From Streptomyces sp. TP-A0356 (GTDB taxonomy: Bacteria; Actinomycetota; Actinomycetes; Streptomycetales; Streptomycetaceae), in NCBI RefSeq assembly GCF_001417775.1, contig NZ_BBZJ01000013.1:1-64000 (forward strand): a stretch of DNA of 64,000 bases. The letters are read 5' to 3'. The translations under genes were made by a program, and so were the position numbers. The notes under the pieces were generated by a model. That model did no database searches, was not told the origin of the DNA, and saw only the letters and a program-made list of their open reading frames with translations. Shown piece after piece: positions 52,432-60,356 of the stretch. How positions within the stretch are numbered: position 1 is the first letter of the stretch; each line of letters begins with the position of its first letter.

Positions 52432-53982
52432 ATGGGACGCAACACACGCAAACGCCGTACGCCGCTGGCCACCAAGGCCATAGCCGCCTCGGCTGCCCTA
52501 GCGCTCGGTGGGGGCGGGCTGGTCTGGGCGAACTACTACGCTTCGGCGCACGAGTCGAACTGGGCTCAGAACAGCACCAAGGCGGCCGCCGCCCAGGTGG
52601 CCACCATCACCTGTCCGGACGTCGGCCAGCAGCTGACCACCGTGCCGAGCCGGGCGAAGAACCAGGTCGCCACGGAGCTCGCGACCCTCGACAGGCAGAT
52701 CACCGAGGCGTACGCACGACTGGCCTCCACCCGCCAGGCGCAGGCGAACGACGCGAACTTCGTCCAGAACGCCATCCTCGGTCCGCTCAAGGACAAGCGG
52801 ACCGCGGTCATCGGCCGGATCAAGATCGACCTCAATCGTGTGGCCGCCACCGCCCCGTCCTCGATCGACGGTCTCGCCGCCTGCACCGGAACCACCGCCG
52901 CCCAGACCACCGCGGGTGGTCAGAACAACGGCCAGAACGGCAAGAACAACAACGGCCAGAACAATGGTCAGAACAACGGCGGTCAGAACAACGGCGGTCA
53001 GAACAACGGTGGCCAGAACAACGGCCAGAACAACGGGCAGCAGGCCGGAAACGGTGGTCAGGCCGGAAACGGTCCCACCGCGGCCGACTTCGTCGACATC
53101 ACGAAGGTCCAGCCGAACGTCGCCGCGAAGCCGCAGAAGAACGGCAACGCCTCGACCGGTACCTTCACCACCCTGTGCGGCGTGAACGCGAACAAGAACC
53201 ACAACACCGACAACGTGATCGTGGCGCCCGGCGTGACCAACGGCGCGCACCACCTGCACGACTACGTCGGCAACCAGAAGGTCGACGCGTTCTCCAGCAA
53301 CAACACGTTCCTGCAGAGCGGGACCAGCTGCCAGAACAAGAACGACCTGTCGGCGTACTACTGGCCGGTGCTGCGCGTCCAGGACGGCACGCAGGACTTC
53401 GACCAGAACGCCCTCGGTGGTGGAAAGGAGGGCAACGTCGGCCGGATCCTGGTCGCCAAGCAGGCCCAGATCAAGTACGTCGGCAGCCCCACCAGCAAGG
53501 TCGTCGCGATGCCGCAGTTCCTGCGCATCATCACCGGTGACGCCAAGGCCTTCACCAACGGGCCGGGCAACGCCAACGCGCACTGGAGCTGCACCGGCTT
53601 CGAGAACAAGGTGCAGCTGACGGACAAGTACCCGATCTGCCCGCAGGGCAGCAACGTGGTGCGGACGTTCGCGTTCCAGAGCTGCTGGGACGGCCAGAAC
53701 ATCGACAGCGCGAACCACCGTACGCACGTCGCGTTCGCCGACGCGGGCGGCAACTGCCAGAACGGCTTCAAGGCGATCCCGCAGCTGACGATGCGCCTGG
53801 TGTACAACGTGCCGGCGCCGGTCGTCCAGAACGGCCAGGTGAAGAACGCCTTCGCGGTGGACGGCTTCCCGGAGCAGCTGCACAAGGCGATCACCGACCA
53901 CGACGACTTCATCGCCGTCATGAACGGTGGCCTGGCGAACAAGATCGCCAACTGCATCAACACCGGTCAGAACTGCCGGTGA
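52432..53982 (+). CDS. Secreted DUF1996-domain protein with Asn/Gln/Gly repeat linker
   Basis: A 516-residue exported protein. The basic N-terminus and hydrophobic segment (about 15-38) form a signal or anchor. A helical domain follows (about 40-160), then a repetitive NNGQ/NNGG linker (about 162-210), then a C-terminal DUF1996 domain starting at [13 protein letters not shown] with the conserved [10 protein letters not shown] and several Cys pairs. DUF1996 domains occur in bacterial and fungal secreted proteins and are probably carbohydrate-active, but this is unproven. ATG 52432 has agaggagttcc upstream. Its stop is part of a 16-bp duplication. Confidence 0.88.
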   Translation: MGRNTRKRRTPLATKAIAASAALALGGGGLVWANYYASAHESNWAQNSTKAAAAQVATITCPDVGQQLTTVPSRAKNQVATELATLDRQITEAYARLASTRQAQANDANFVQNAILGPLKDKRTAVIGRIKIDLNRVAATAPSSIDGLAACTGTTAAQTTAGGQNNGQNGKNNNGQNNGQNNGGQNNGGQNNGGQNNGQNNGQQAGNGGQAGNGPTAADFVDITKVQPNVAAKPQKNGNASTGTFTTLCGVNANKNHNTDNVIVAPGVTNGAHHLHDYVGNQKVDAFSSNNTFLQSGTSCQNKNDLSAYYWPVLRVQDGTQDFDQNALGGGKEGNVGRILVAKQAQIKYVGSPTSKVVAMPQFLRIITGDAKAFTNGPGNANAHWSCTGFENKVQLTDKYPICPQGSNVVRTFAFQSCWDGQNIDSANHRTHVAFADAGGNCQNGFKAIPQLTMRLVYNVPAPVVQNGQVKNAFAVDGFPEQLHKAITDHDDFIAVMNGGLANKIANCINTGQNCR

Positions 53983-54006
53983 CCCACTGAGCCGGTGACC
54001 CACTGA
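53975..54006. repeat. 16-bp direct duplication across the DUF1996 stop codon
   Basis: gccggtgacccactga occurs twice back to back (53975-53990 and 53991-54006), identical. The gene's TGA (53980-53982) is in the first copy, and each copy holds two TGA triplets. Confidence 0.9.
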
Positions 54007-54008
54007 CG

Positions 54009-54042
54009 AAGGCCGGTGGCGGGAGATCCCGCCACCGGCCTT
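54009..54042. terminator. Bidirectional terminator
   Basis: aaggccggtggcggg (54009-54023) and its exact complement (54028-54042) form a 15-bp stem with a 4-nt loop between the convergent DUF1996 and lipoprotein genes. Confidence 0.85.
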
Positions 54043-54065
54043 CGGCGTGTGCGCGACGATGCGGC

Positions 54066-54524
54066 TCAGCCGCTGTGACCGGCGTGGCCGCCGTGACCGG
54101 TGGGGCCGCTCTGACCGGTGTGCGCGTGATGGTCGACCCCGGTCTCCAGCTCGCCACCGAGCTTGCCGCGCAGCGCCTTGACCACTGGGTCGTCGCCGAC
54201 GGCGACCCACTTGCTGCCCACGAGGTAGTACCCGCCGTAGTCCTTGGCGTCGTTGATCCACTCACGCTGTCCGCGGTCGGTGGCGAAGGTCGCGAGCACG
54301 AACTTGCCGTCGGCGTTGTTGCAGATGGCCTGGCGGATCTCGTCGGCGTCGGTCTGGATGTTGGGCTTGCACCGCACGTCGGCCGCCAGGTCCTCCAGGC
54401 TGCCGGTCGCGGTCGCCGGGACCGTGGCCTGCGCAGCGCCCGACCCGCCCGACCCGCCGCAGCCGGTCAGCACCAGCAGGGCGACGGCCGCACCGGCCGC
54501 CAGCTTCTCGCGCGTCCACCTCAT
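54066..54524 (-). CDS. Lipoprotein with His/Gly-rich C-terminal repeats
   Basis: A 152-residue lipoprotein with lipobox VLTGC. The folded part contains C-rich strands (VRCKPNIQTDADEIRQAICN, KFVLATFATDRGQREW, YYLVGSKWVAVGDD). The last 25 residues are HHAHTGQSG-PTGHGG-HAGHSG, six-residue His/Gly units from 18-bp DNA repeats that run up to the stop codon. The tail could bind metal ions. ATG 54524 has ggagga upstream. The family is unknown. Confidence 0.82.
   Translation of the reverse strand: MRWTREKLAAGAAVALLVLTGCGGSGGSGAAQATVPATATGSLEDLAADVRCKPNIQTDADEIRQAICNNADGKFVLATFATDRGQREWINDAKDYGGYYLVGSKWVAVGDDPVVKALRGKLGGELETGVDHHAHTGQSGPTGHGGHAGHSG
54070..54123 (-). repeat. 18-bp coding repeats at a lipoprotein C-terminus
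   Basis: Three 18-bp units (ccgctgtgaccggcgtgg, ccgccgtgaccggtgggg, ccgctctgaccggtgtgc on the plus strand) end one base after the stop codon. They encode the hexapeptide-like His/Gly tail of the lipoprotein. Confidence 0.75.
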
Positions 54525-54710
54525 GTGTTCCTCCGGTCGTTCCGGCCCATGCCGCTGGGAGCCCCGGTGAGGCCCTGCCCTTCCGTACGGCTGTGGCGCG
54601 CGCCGTGCTCAATGGCGCCACGGTCTCCTCCAAGATCATGCAATTCCGGTGCCTCGACAGGCACACGTGTGCGAAGGTGTGCCGCGTCAGTACTCGACGC
54701 AGGGGGACGT

Positions 54711-55214
54711 GTGAGCACGCAGGACTGGGAGGAGCGGGTCGCCGCCGCCTGGGCGACCTTCGACGACTACGCCGAGGAGGACGCCGCCGACTTCCGTGCG
54801 GTCGTCGACGCTCTCGTGGCCGAGCTGCCCGACGAGGCCCCCCTCGGGCTCTTCGAGCGGGCCTGTGCCTGGGACTCCACGGGCCACTCGGACAAGGCGG
54901 TGCCGCTGTACCGGGAGGCGCTGGCGCGCGGTCTGGACGGCTACCGCGGGCGCCGGGCCAAGATCCAGTTGTCCAGCTCGCTGCGGAACATGGGGCAGGC
55001 GCAGGAAGGCGTCACGCTGCTCACTCCCGAACTCGACGCCCCCTCCGACGAACTGGACGACGCCGTACGCGCCTGTCTGGCCCTGTGCCTGTCCAGCCTG
55101 GGCCGAGACCGTGAGGGCCTGTCCCTGGTCCTCGGCGCCCTCGCGCCCCATCTGCCGCGCTATCAGCGTTCGATGGCGAACTACGCACGCCTGCTGGTCG
55201 CTCCCGAGTCCTGA
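54711..55214 (+). CDS. Tetratricopeptide-repeat protein
   Basis: A 167-residue soluble acidic protein with about three TPR-like helix pairs (ERACAWDSTGHSDKAVPLYR, EALARGLDGYRGRRAKIQLS, RNMGQAQEGVTLLTPELD). It probably mediates protein contacts. GTG 54711 is preceded by agggggac. It is divergent from the His-rich lipoprotein gene. The partner is unknown. Confidence 0.85.
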   Translation: MSTQDWEERVAAAWATFDDYAEEDAADFRAVVDALVAELPDEAPLGLFERACAWDSTGHSDKAVPLYREALARGLDGYRGRRAKIQLSSSLRNMGQAQEGVTLLTPELDAPSDELDDAVRACLALCLSSLGRDREGLSLVLGALAPHLPRYQRSMANYARLLVAPES

Positions 55215-55504
55215 CCGTTCGCCACGCGCCGCCTCAGGCGCACCGAGGACCACAAGGTGGCCCGCGTGCTGACCGCGTGGACCGTCAGCAGCCGCGCGGC
55301 CGTCGCCGTGGCCACCCGGCTGTGGGGCGCGCTCGCGGCGCTGACCGGCGCACGGGTGGCGATCGCCGGGGCCTGCGTCCTGCCGCTCACCGCGCCCGCG
55401 TTGCCGCCGTGGCGGCGAGAGTGCGTGCCGGGCGTCGCGACGCCGCGGAGACCCGTCACAAGGGCCCTGGGTGACCAACCACCGTCTCACTCGTTCTGCC
55501 GGAC

Positions 55505-57460
55505 GTGCAGCCACAGGATGTCGCCCCGCGCTCGGCTCGGGCCTCCGGACCGCCCGTCGATGTCGAGCAGGCCGAGGCCGCGCTCGTCGAGCACTATCCG
55601 CGGCTCGTCCGGGTCGCCTATCTGATCCTGCCGCCGGGCCTGGGCCGCAACCGGCGGGTGCTGACCGCGCACGCCCTCACCCAGCGGGCGCTGCCGCGCG
55701 GTCGCGCCGCCGCATCGGTGATCCCGGCCCAGGGCGGGGGTCCGTCCCGTTCGAGCGGAGTCGAGAGCTCGGGTGAGGCCCGCGAGGGCGACCCCGGCTA
55801 CTCCTTGCTGCGCCTGCAGGTGGTGCGTACGGCGCTGGAGGCGGGCCTGCCGCTGAGGCGCGCCGCCTGGCCGAAGCGGTCGCAGCTGCCGCCGCTGCTT
55901 CCCCAGGTGTGGGGCCTTCGGCTCTTCCCGCGGGCGGGCGGCGCCGACGAACTGGCCCTGGACCAGCGGCTGTCGACGCTCTCCGGCCCGGCCCGGGCCG
56001 CCTATGTGCTGCGCGGTCTGGAGAAGCTCTCCGAGGACGGCGTGCGCAAGGTGCTCGCCGCGGCGGGCGTGACCGACCCGGCGGCGGCCGTGCGCGCGGC
56101 CGCGGACGTGTCGGCGCAGGACGCCCTGCTCGACTCCCCCGAGTTCGACCCGTGTTCGCTGCAGGCGCGGCCGACCGATCTGGTGCGGCGCCGGCAGCAC
56201 ATGAAGGCCGCCCTGGCCGCGGCGGCCGCCGCCGCGGTGTGCGGCGCCCTGCTCGCGCTGCCGAGCGGCGGCTGGGGCCCGGACGGCGCGGCCGCCCCGT
56301 CGTACGCGCAGAACCCGGCCGCCCTGGCCGCCCTGGATCCGGCCAAGGTGACGAAGGTGGCCCCCACCGCGTGGCAGACCTCGGCGCGCACGGACTTCTC
56401 CGTGTGGCCGGCGCGCGGCGACCTCACCGGCGACAGGGCGCTGCTGCGGCGCGCGCTGGCCGTATGGGCGCGGCCCGGCGAGACCGTGCAGGTCTCGGCG
56501 ACCCCCGGCACCCCGTCGGGGCCCCCGGCCGGACCGCCGCAGCTGCTGTACGCGGGCCGGGTCGACGCCGCTCACGTGGTGATCTTCTACGACGGTCTGC
56601 GCATCACGCGCTACGCCGAGCCGAAGAACGGCACCGGCGGGGCCGCGCTCGACTTCGCCCGGGTCGACTCGGCGGCCGGCGCGGAGGCGGACGCGGTGGT
56701 GCTGGATCGCGCCGACGGCAACGTCCGTTATCTGACCGCGCCTTGGGTGACCCGGGCGGCCGAGCGGGACCTCCTGAAGCCGGCCGCCGGGGAGATGGAC
56801 CTGGGGCCGGCCGGCGGGGTGAGCGCGCCGCTGGCCGGGTCGGCTGAGCAGGGCGGCGCATGCACGTCGTGGAACGTGCTGCAGCTGACCGACCGGGCGG
56901 GCACACGGCTGCTGGCCGACCTCGGGGAGCTCGCGCCCGCGCATCTGACCGTGGGGCGCCCTGCCGCGCCCGGGGAGGCGTCCGGTGCGTCGGCACTGCG
57001 GGCCTGGGCGCCGTACGCGTGCTCGCTGGCGGCGGTGCGGTCGCAGGGCGTGCGATCCGTGAACGCGTGGGAGTACGCGCGCCAGACGCTGCCGGACGGA
57101 TCCGGGGACGCGACGTGGATGTGCACGCGCGCGGAGACCTGGCGGGGCGACGGGCCGCGGGTGCTGGCGCAGTTCCAGACGCCGGGCGGGCGGTACGGGG
57201 CGGTGGCGGCGAAGGCCGAGGGCGTTGCCGCGTGCGGTGCCAGGGACCCCCATGTGCTGGCCGGTGTGTTGTGGAAGTCGGCGGCGGGGGCCTGGTACCT
57301 GCTGGCCGCCGGGAGCGCGGACACCGCGTCGATCAGGGCGACCGGTGGGGTGAACGGGTCGGCGCGGGGCAGTCTGCTGGCGGTCCGGGCGAAGCGGGGC
57401 GCCGAGGCAGGGCTGCGGGGGACGCTGACCGACGGAAGGACGGTCAGCGGACTCCGGTAG
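55505..57460 (+). CDS. ECF-sigma-like domain fused to a membrane helix and an extracytoplasmic domain
   Basis: A 651-residue protein. Residues 22-62 resemble ECF sigma region 2 (VEQAEAALVEHYPRLVRVAY), and 152-190 resemble region 4 (LSTLSGPARAAYVLRGLEKL followed by SEDGVRKVLAAAGV). One membrane helix (about 232-254) follows, then a 390-residue exported domain with several Cys (GGACTSWN, YACSLAA, WMCTRA, VAACGARD). The sigma domains are divergent in the DNA-melting residues, so transcription activity is uncertain. Residues 77-96 come from a dispersed repeat that sits between the two sigma-like regions. GTG 55505; no strong ribosome site. The 290-bp gap upstream (55215-55504) shows no supported gene. 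Confidence 0.75.
   Translation: MQPQDVAPRSARASGPPVDVEQAEAALVEHYPRLVRVAYLILPPGLGRNRRVLTAHALTQRALPRGRAAASVIPAQGGGPSRSSGVESSGEAREGDPGYSLLRLQVVRTALEAGLPLRRAAWPKRSQLPPLLPQVWGLRLFPRAGGADELALDQRLSTLSGPARAAYVLRGLEKLSEDGVRKVLAAAGVTDPAAAVRAAADVSAQDALLDSPEFDPCSLQARPTDLVRRRQHMKAALAAAAAAAVCGALLALPSGGWGPDGAAAPSYAQNPAALAALDPAKVTKVAPTAWQTSARTDFSVWPARGDLTGDRALLRRALAVWARPGETVQVSATPGTPSGPPAGPPQLLYAGRVDAAHVVIFYDGLRITRYAEPKNGTGGAALDFARVDSAAGAEADAVVLDRADGNVRYLTAPWVTRAAERDLLKPAAGEMDLGPAGGVSAPLAGSAEQGGACTSWNVLQLTDRAGTRLLADLGELAPAHLTVGRPAAPGEASGASALRAWAPYACSLAAVRSQGVRSVNAWEYARQTLPDGSGDATWMCTRAETWRGDGPRVLAQFQTPGGRYGAVAAKAEGVAACGARDPHVLAGVLWKSAAGAWYLLAAGSADTASIRATGGVNGSARGSLLAVRAKRGAEAGLRGTLTDGRTVSGLR
55736..55773 (-). 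repeat. Dispersed 38-bp element, copy 2 (inside a CDS)
   Basis: Read on the minus strand this is cccgagctctcgactccgct and onward, matching the element at 22941-22978. Here it is translated as the Gly/Ser/Glu-rich GGGPSRSSGVESSGEA segment of the sigma-like protein and keeps the frame open. Confidence 0.65.
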
Positions 57461-57530
57461 GCGGGCGGGCTCCGGCGGGTCGGTGGGTCTCGTAAGGGAC
57501 TTGTGCCGACGATGTGAACCACCCTGGGTG

Positions 57531-57552
57531 ATCCGGCCGTTCAAGGCCGGAT
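57531..57552. promoter_or_regulatory. Inverted repeat ahead of the TetR gene
   Basis: atccggcc-gttcaa-ggccggat, perfect 8-bp arms around 6 bp, ending 20 bp before the TetR-family ATG. The position fits an autoregulatory operator; it could also act as a terminator for the preceding gene. Confidence 0.5.
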
Positions 57553-57572
57553 TCAATCGGTAAGGTGTTCGC

Positions 57573-58262
57573 ATGACAACCGGGGTACGCCGCAGAATGG
57601 GAGTGGAGGAGCGGCGGCAGCAGTTGATCGGCGTAGCGCTCGAACTGTTCAGCCGGCGCTCCCCGGACGAGGTCTCCATCGACGAGATAGCGTCGGCCGC
57701 GGGCATCTCGCGGCCGCTGGTCTACCACTACTTCCCCGGCAAACTCAGTCTCTACGAAGCCGCGTTGAAGCGGGCGTCGGAGGATCTGGCGGCGCGGTTC
57801 GCGGAGCCGCAGGACGGTCCGCTGGGAGCGCGGCTGCTGCGGGTGATGCGCCGCTTCTTCGACTTCGTCGACGACCACGGGCCCGGATTCTCGGCGTTGA
57901 TGCGCGGCGGCCCGGCCGTCGGCTCCTCGCGTACGAACGCACTCGTCGACTCGGTGCGCCAGGCGGCGTATGTCCAGATCCTTGCGCACCTGGGGATCCA
58001 GGATCCGCCCGCGCGGCTGGAACTGGTCGTTCGCTCGTGGATCTCGCTCGTCGAGTCGACGGCGCTGATCTGGCTGGACGGGCGGCGGGTCCCGCGCCAT
58101 GAGCTGGAGGTGCAGCTGGTGCACGACTTCGCGGCGCTGACGGCGGTGAGCGCCGCGTACGACGAGGAGATGGGGGCGCTGCTGCGCCGTGTGCTGCGGG
58201 ACGAGCCGGCCGACGGGCCCTTCGGCGAGCTCGTCGCCCGGCTGGTGTCCCTGGCGTCCTGA
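57573..58262 (+). CDS. TetR-family transcriptional regulator
   Basis: A 229-residue repressor. The N-terminal helix-turn-helix (about 10-58) contains RRQQLIGVALELFSRRSPDE and IDEIASAAGISRPLVYHYFP, which fit the TetR signature closely. The C-terminal ligand domain contains RVMRRFFDFVDDHGPGFSALMR, resembling TetR_C regulators of lipid or transport genes. The ATG 57573 is preceded by taaggtgttcgc. The only close neighbour is a convergent tautomerase-like gene, so the target is unknown. Confidence 0.92.
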   Translation: MTTGVRRRMGVEERRQQLIGVALELFSRRSPDEVSIDEIASAAGISRPLVYHYFPGKLSLYEAALKRASEDLAARFAEPQDGPLGARLLRVMRRFFDFVDDHGPGFSALMRGGPAVGSSRTNALVDSVRQAAYVQILAHLGIQDPPARLELVVRSWISLVESTALIWLDGRRVPRHELEVQLVHDFAALTAVSAAYDEEMGALLRRVLRDEPADGPFGELVARLVSLAS

Positions 58263-58267
58263 CGCCG

Positions 58268-58624
58268 TCAGCTCTCGAACTTGCGGTACGACGGGTCGAG
58301 ATCGCGCACCTCGGCGGACGCGTGCAACGCCACTCCCCCGGCGGGCTTCAGGTGCTGCCGCAGCAGGTCCAGCACCGCCTCGGCGAGCCGGGCCTTGGTC
58401 TCGTCGGTGCGCCCGGCCAGCAGCCCCACGGTGATGTGCACGATCGCGTGCCCGTCCGCGTCGGCGCCGACCGTGGTGTCCTCGGTGCGCCGGAACTGTG
58501 TCTTGCACGCCTCGATCCGCGCGGCCGCGATCTCGACGACCTCGGCGTGCAGCGCGAGCGCGAACCCGCGCCGGTCGAAGGAGTACTCCAGCGGTGCGGA
58601 GTAGTCGACGGTGATCTGCGGCAT
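58268..58624 (-). CDS. 5-carboxymethyl-2-hydroxymuconate isomerase-like protein
   Basis: A 118-residue member of the tautomerase superfamily resembling CHMI. It starts MPQITVDYSAPLEYSFD, leaving the catalytic Pro as residue 1 after Met removal, and has CKTQFRRTEDTTVG and HITVGLLAGRTDETKARLAE. No aromatic-degradation operon is adjacent, so the true substrate is open. ATG 58624 has aggagtgctc. It converges on the TetR gene with a 5-bp gap. Confidence 0.85.
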   Translation of the reverse strand: MPQITVDYSAPLEYSFDRRGFALALHAEVVEIAAARIEACKTQFRRTEDTTVGADADGHAIVHITVGLLAGRTDETKARLAEAVLDLLRQHLKPAGGVALHASAEVRDLDPSYRKFES

Positions 58625-58656
58625 GAGCACTCCTGTTCCAGGGCGGACGGACATCC

Positions 58657-60282
58657 TCACCCTAGGGCACTTCCGACGGGCCCCAACCGCAGCGCCAGCA
58701 GCGCGATGTCGTCCTGCCGGTCCTGGCCGAAGCAGCCCAACAGCGTGTCGCACAGCGCCTCGACGCCGGGCGGGGCGTCGGCGGCGGCCGTACGCAGATG
58801 CTCCATGGACACGGCGAGGTCGGTGCCGCGGTTCTCGATGAGTCCGTCGGTGACCATGAGCAGCCGGTCGGCGGGGTGCAGCACCGTCTCGGTGGGCGGC
58901 GGCCGGTCCAGGCCGAGACCGAGCAACGGGCCACCGGCGGCGGTGTACTCGGCGGTGGCGTCGTCGTGCACGATCAGCGGCGGGATGTGGCCGGCGTTGG
59001 CGATGCGGGCGCGCCCGCTGTCGGGCTCGACCAGGACGAGACAGACGGTGGCGGTGACGTCGGGGTGGAAGTGCTGCAGCAGCCGGTCGAGCCGCCGGGC
59101 CAGGCTCTCGGGATCCGGGTTCTCCACGCAGTAGGCGCGCAGCGCGTGCCGGATCTCCACCATGACGGTGGCCGCGTCCAGCGAGTGCCCGGCGATGTCG
59201 CCCACCGCGGTGAGCACCCCGCGCGAGGTGGTCAGGGCCGCGTGGAAGTCACCCCCGATCTCGGTCTGCCGGGAGGCGGGCACATAACGGACGACCGTCT
59301 CGACGCCCCCCACCGAGGGCGCTTGCCGGGGCAGGAAGCTGTGCTGCAGGGTGCGCGCGACATGCCGCTCCACCTGGTACATGAGCAGGGCCTCCGCGGC
59401 GAGCGCGGTGGCCCGGGCGAGCCGCAAGACCAGTGTGTCGCCCTCGGCGTCCGGGCCGTGCGCGGGCAGGGCGAGACAGACGGCCGGTTTGCCCTCCTGG
59501 GTGCGCGCCACCACCACGCGCACGTCGTCGGCCTGGCCGAGGCGCAGGAATCCCGCGGGCCACAGCGGGTGCGGCAGCACCGTGGCGCGTGCGCCGGTGT
59601 GTCCGGCGCTCAGGCCGCGGATCAGCCGGGCCACGGTCTCATGGGCCTCGGCGTGCGGCAGCGAGGCACCGGCCCGGGAGGGGGACAGACCTCGGTACAG
59701 CTCGCCGTCCTCGCCGAGCACGAAGACGGCCGCGGGCGAGCCGGTGAGCCGGGCGGTGCCCTCGGCGGCGGCGCGGACGAGTTCCGTCATGCACCGGGCC
59801 TCCTGCACGGAGACGATCGTCTCGGACAGCAGCGTCAGCCGCCGCGCCAGGGCCTCCGCCCCGCTGCGCATCCGGGCACCGCGCACGGCCGCCCGTACGA
59901 CGGCCTGGATCTCCTCGGGTTCGGCCGGGACGGACAGATAGGCCTCACCGCCGGAGTCCAGCCCGCGGCAGCGGAAGCCTGACCCGGCGGAGACGGCGGA
60001 GAAGTGCACGACCGGCAGCCCGGCGGTGGGCGGCGAGGACTTGAGCCTGCGGCACAGTTCGAAGCCGCTCATGTCCGGCAGCCCCACGTCCACGAGGGCG
60101 ACGTCGGGCAGGGCGCCCTCGCGCAGGCGCAGGGAGAGTTCGTTCAGCGCCTCCCCCGCGCTGGCGACGGGTACGACGCTGTGTCCCGCACGGCGGAGCA
60201 CGGCACCCAGCGCATAGCGGCTGGCGGGCGCGTCGTCGACCACCAGCACGGTGGAGCCCGTCTGCTTGCCGTTGCCGTCCAT
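58657..60282 (-). CDS. PP2C/SpoIIE-type phosphatase with degenerate receiver domain
   Basis: A 541-residue signalling protein with an N-terminal response-regulator receiver (about 10-135), a GAF-like middle (about 150-300) and a C-terminal SpoIIE-type PP2C phosphatase (about 325-535) with metal-binding motifs GGDFHAAL, GDIAGHSLDAA, DGLIENRG and DDIALL. The receiver keeps D65 (LVDVGLPDMSG) and S95 but has Val118 where the conserved Lys should be (AYLSVPAEPEEI), so phosphoryl signalling is probably altered. Such RsbU-like phosphatases release anti-anti-sigma factors. ATG 60282. Confidence 0.88.
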   Translation of the reverse strand: MDGNGKQTGSTVLVVDDAPASRYALGAVLRRAGHSVVPVASAGEALNELSLRLREGALPDVALVDVGLPDMSGFELCRRLKSSPPTAGLPVVHFSAVSAGSGFRCRGLDSGGEAYLSVPAEPEEIQAVVRAAVRGARMRSGAEALARRLTLLSETIVSVQEARCMTELVRAAAEGTARLTGSPAAVFVLGEDGELYRGLSPSRAGASLPHAEAHETVARLIRGLSAGHTGARATVLPHPLWPAGFLRLGQADDVRVVVARTQEGKPAVCLALPAHGPDAEGDTLVLRLARATALAAEALLMYQVERHVARTLQHSFLPRQAPSVGGVETVVRYVPASRQTEIGGDFHAALTTSRGVLTAVGDIAGHSLDAATVMVEIRHALRAYCVENPDPESLARRLDRLLQHFHPDVTATVCLVLVEPDSGRARIANAGHIPPLIVHDDATAEYTAAGGPLLGLGLDRPPPTETVLHPADRLLMVTDGLIENRGTDLAVSMEHLRTAAADAPPGVEALCDTLLGCFGQDRQDDIALLALRLGPVGSALG

Positions 60283-60310
60283 GTGAGCCGCCCCTCGGCA
60301 TGGAAAAGAT

Positions 60311-60341
60311 GGGGCGGACCTGGAGATCCCCGGCCCGCCCC
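60311..60341 (-). terminator. Hairpin after pulA
   Basis: ggggcgg (60311-60317) pairs with ccgcccc (60335-60341) in the 74-bp gap between the pulA stop and the phosphatase start. It can end the pulA transcript. Confidence 0.5.
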
Positions 60342-60356
60342 ACCCACGCTAGTGCC

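Noticed and set aside
55257..55625. Short plus-strand frame ahead of the sigma-like gene
   Set aside because: It lacks a ribosome site, overlaps the start of a longer and better supported gene and has no family features.
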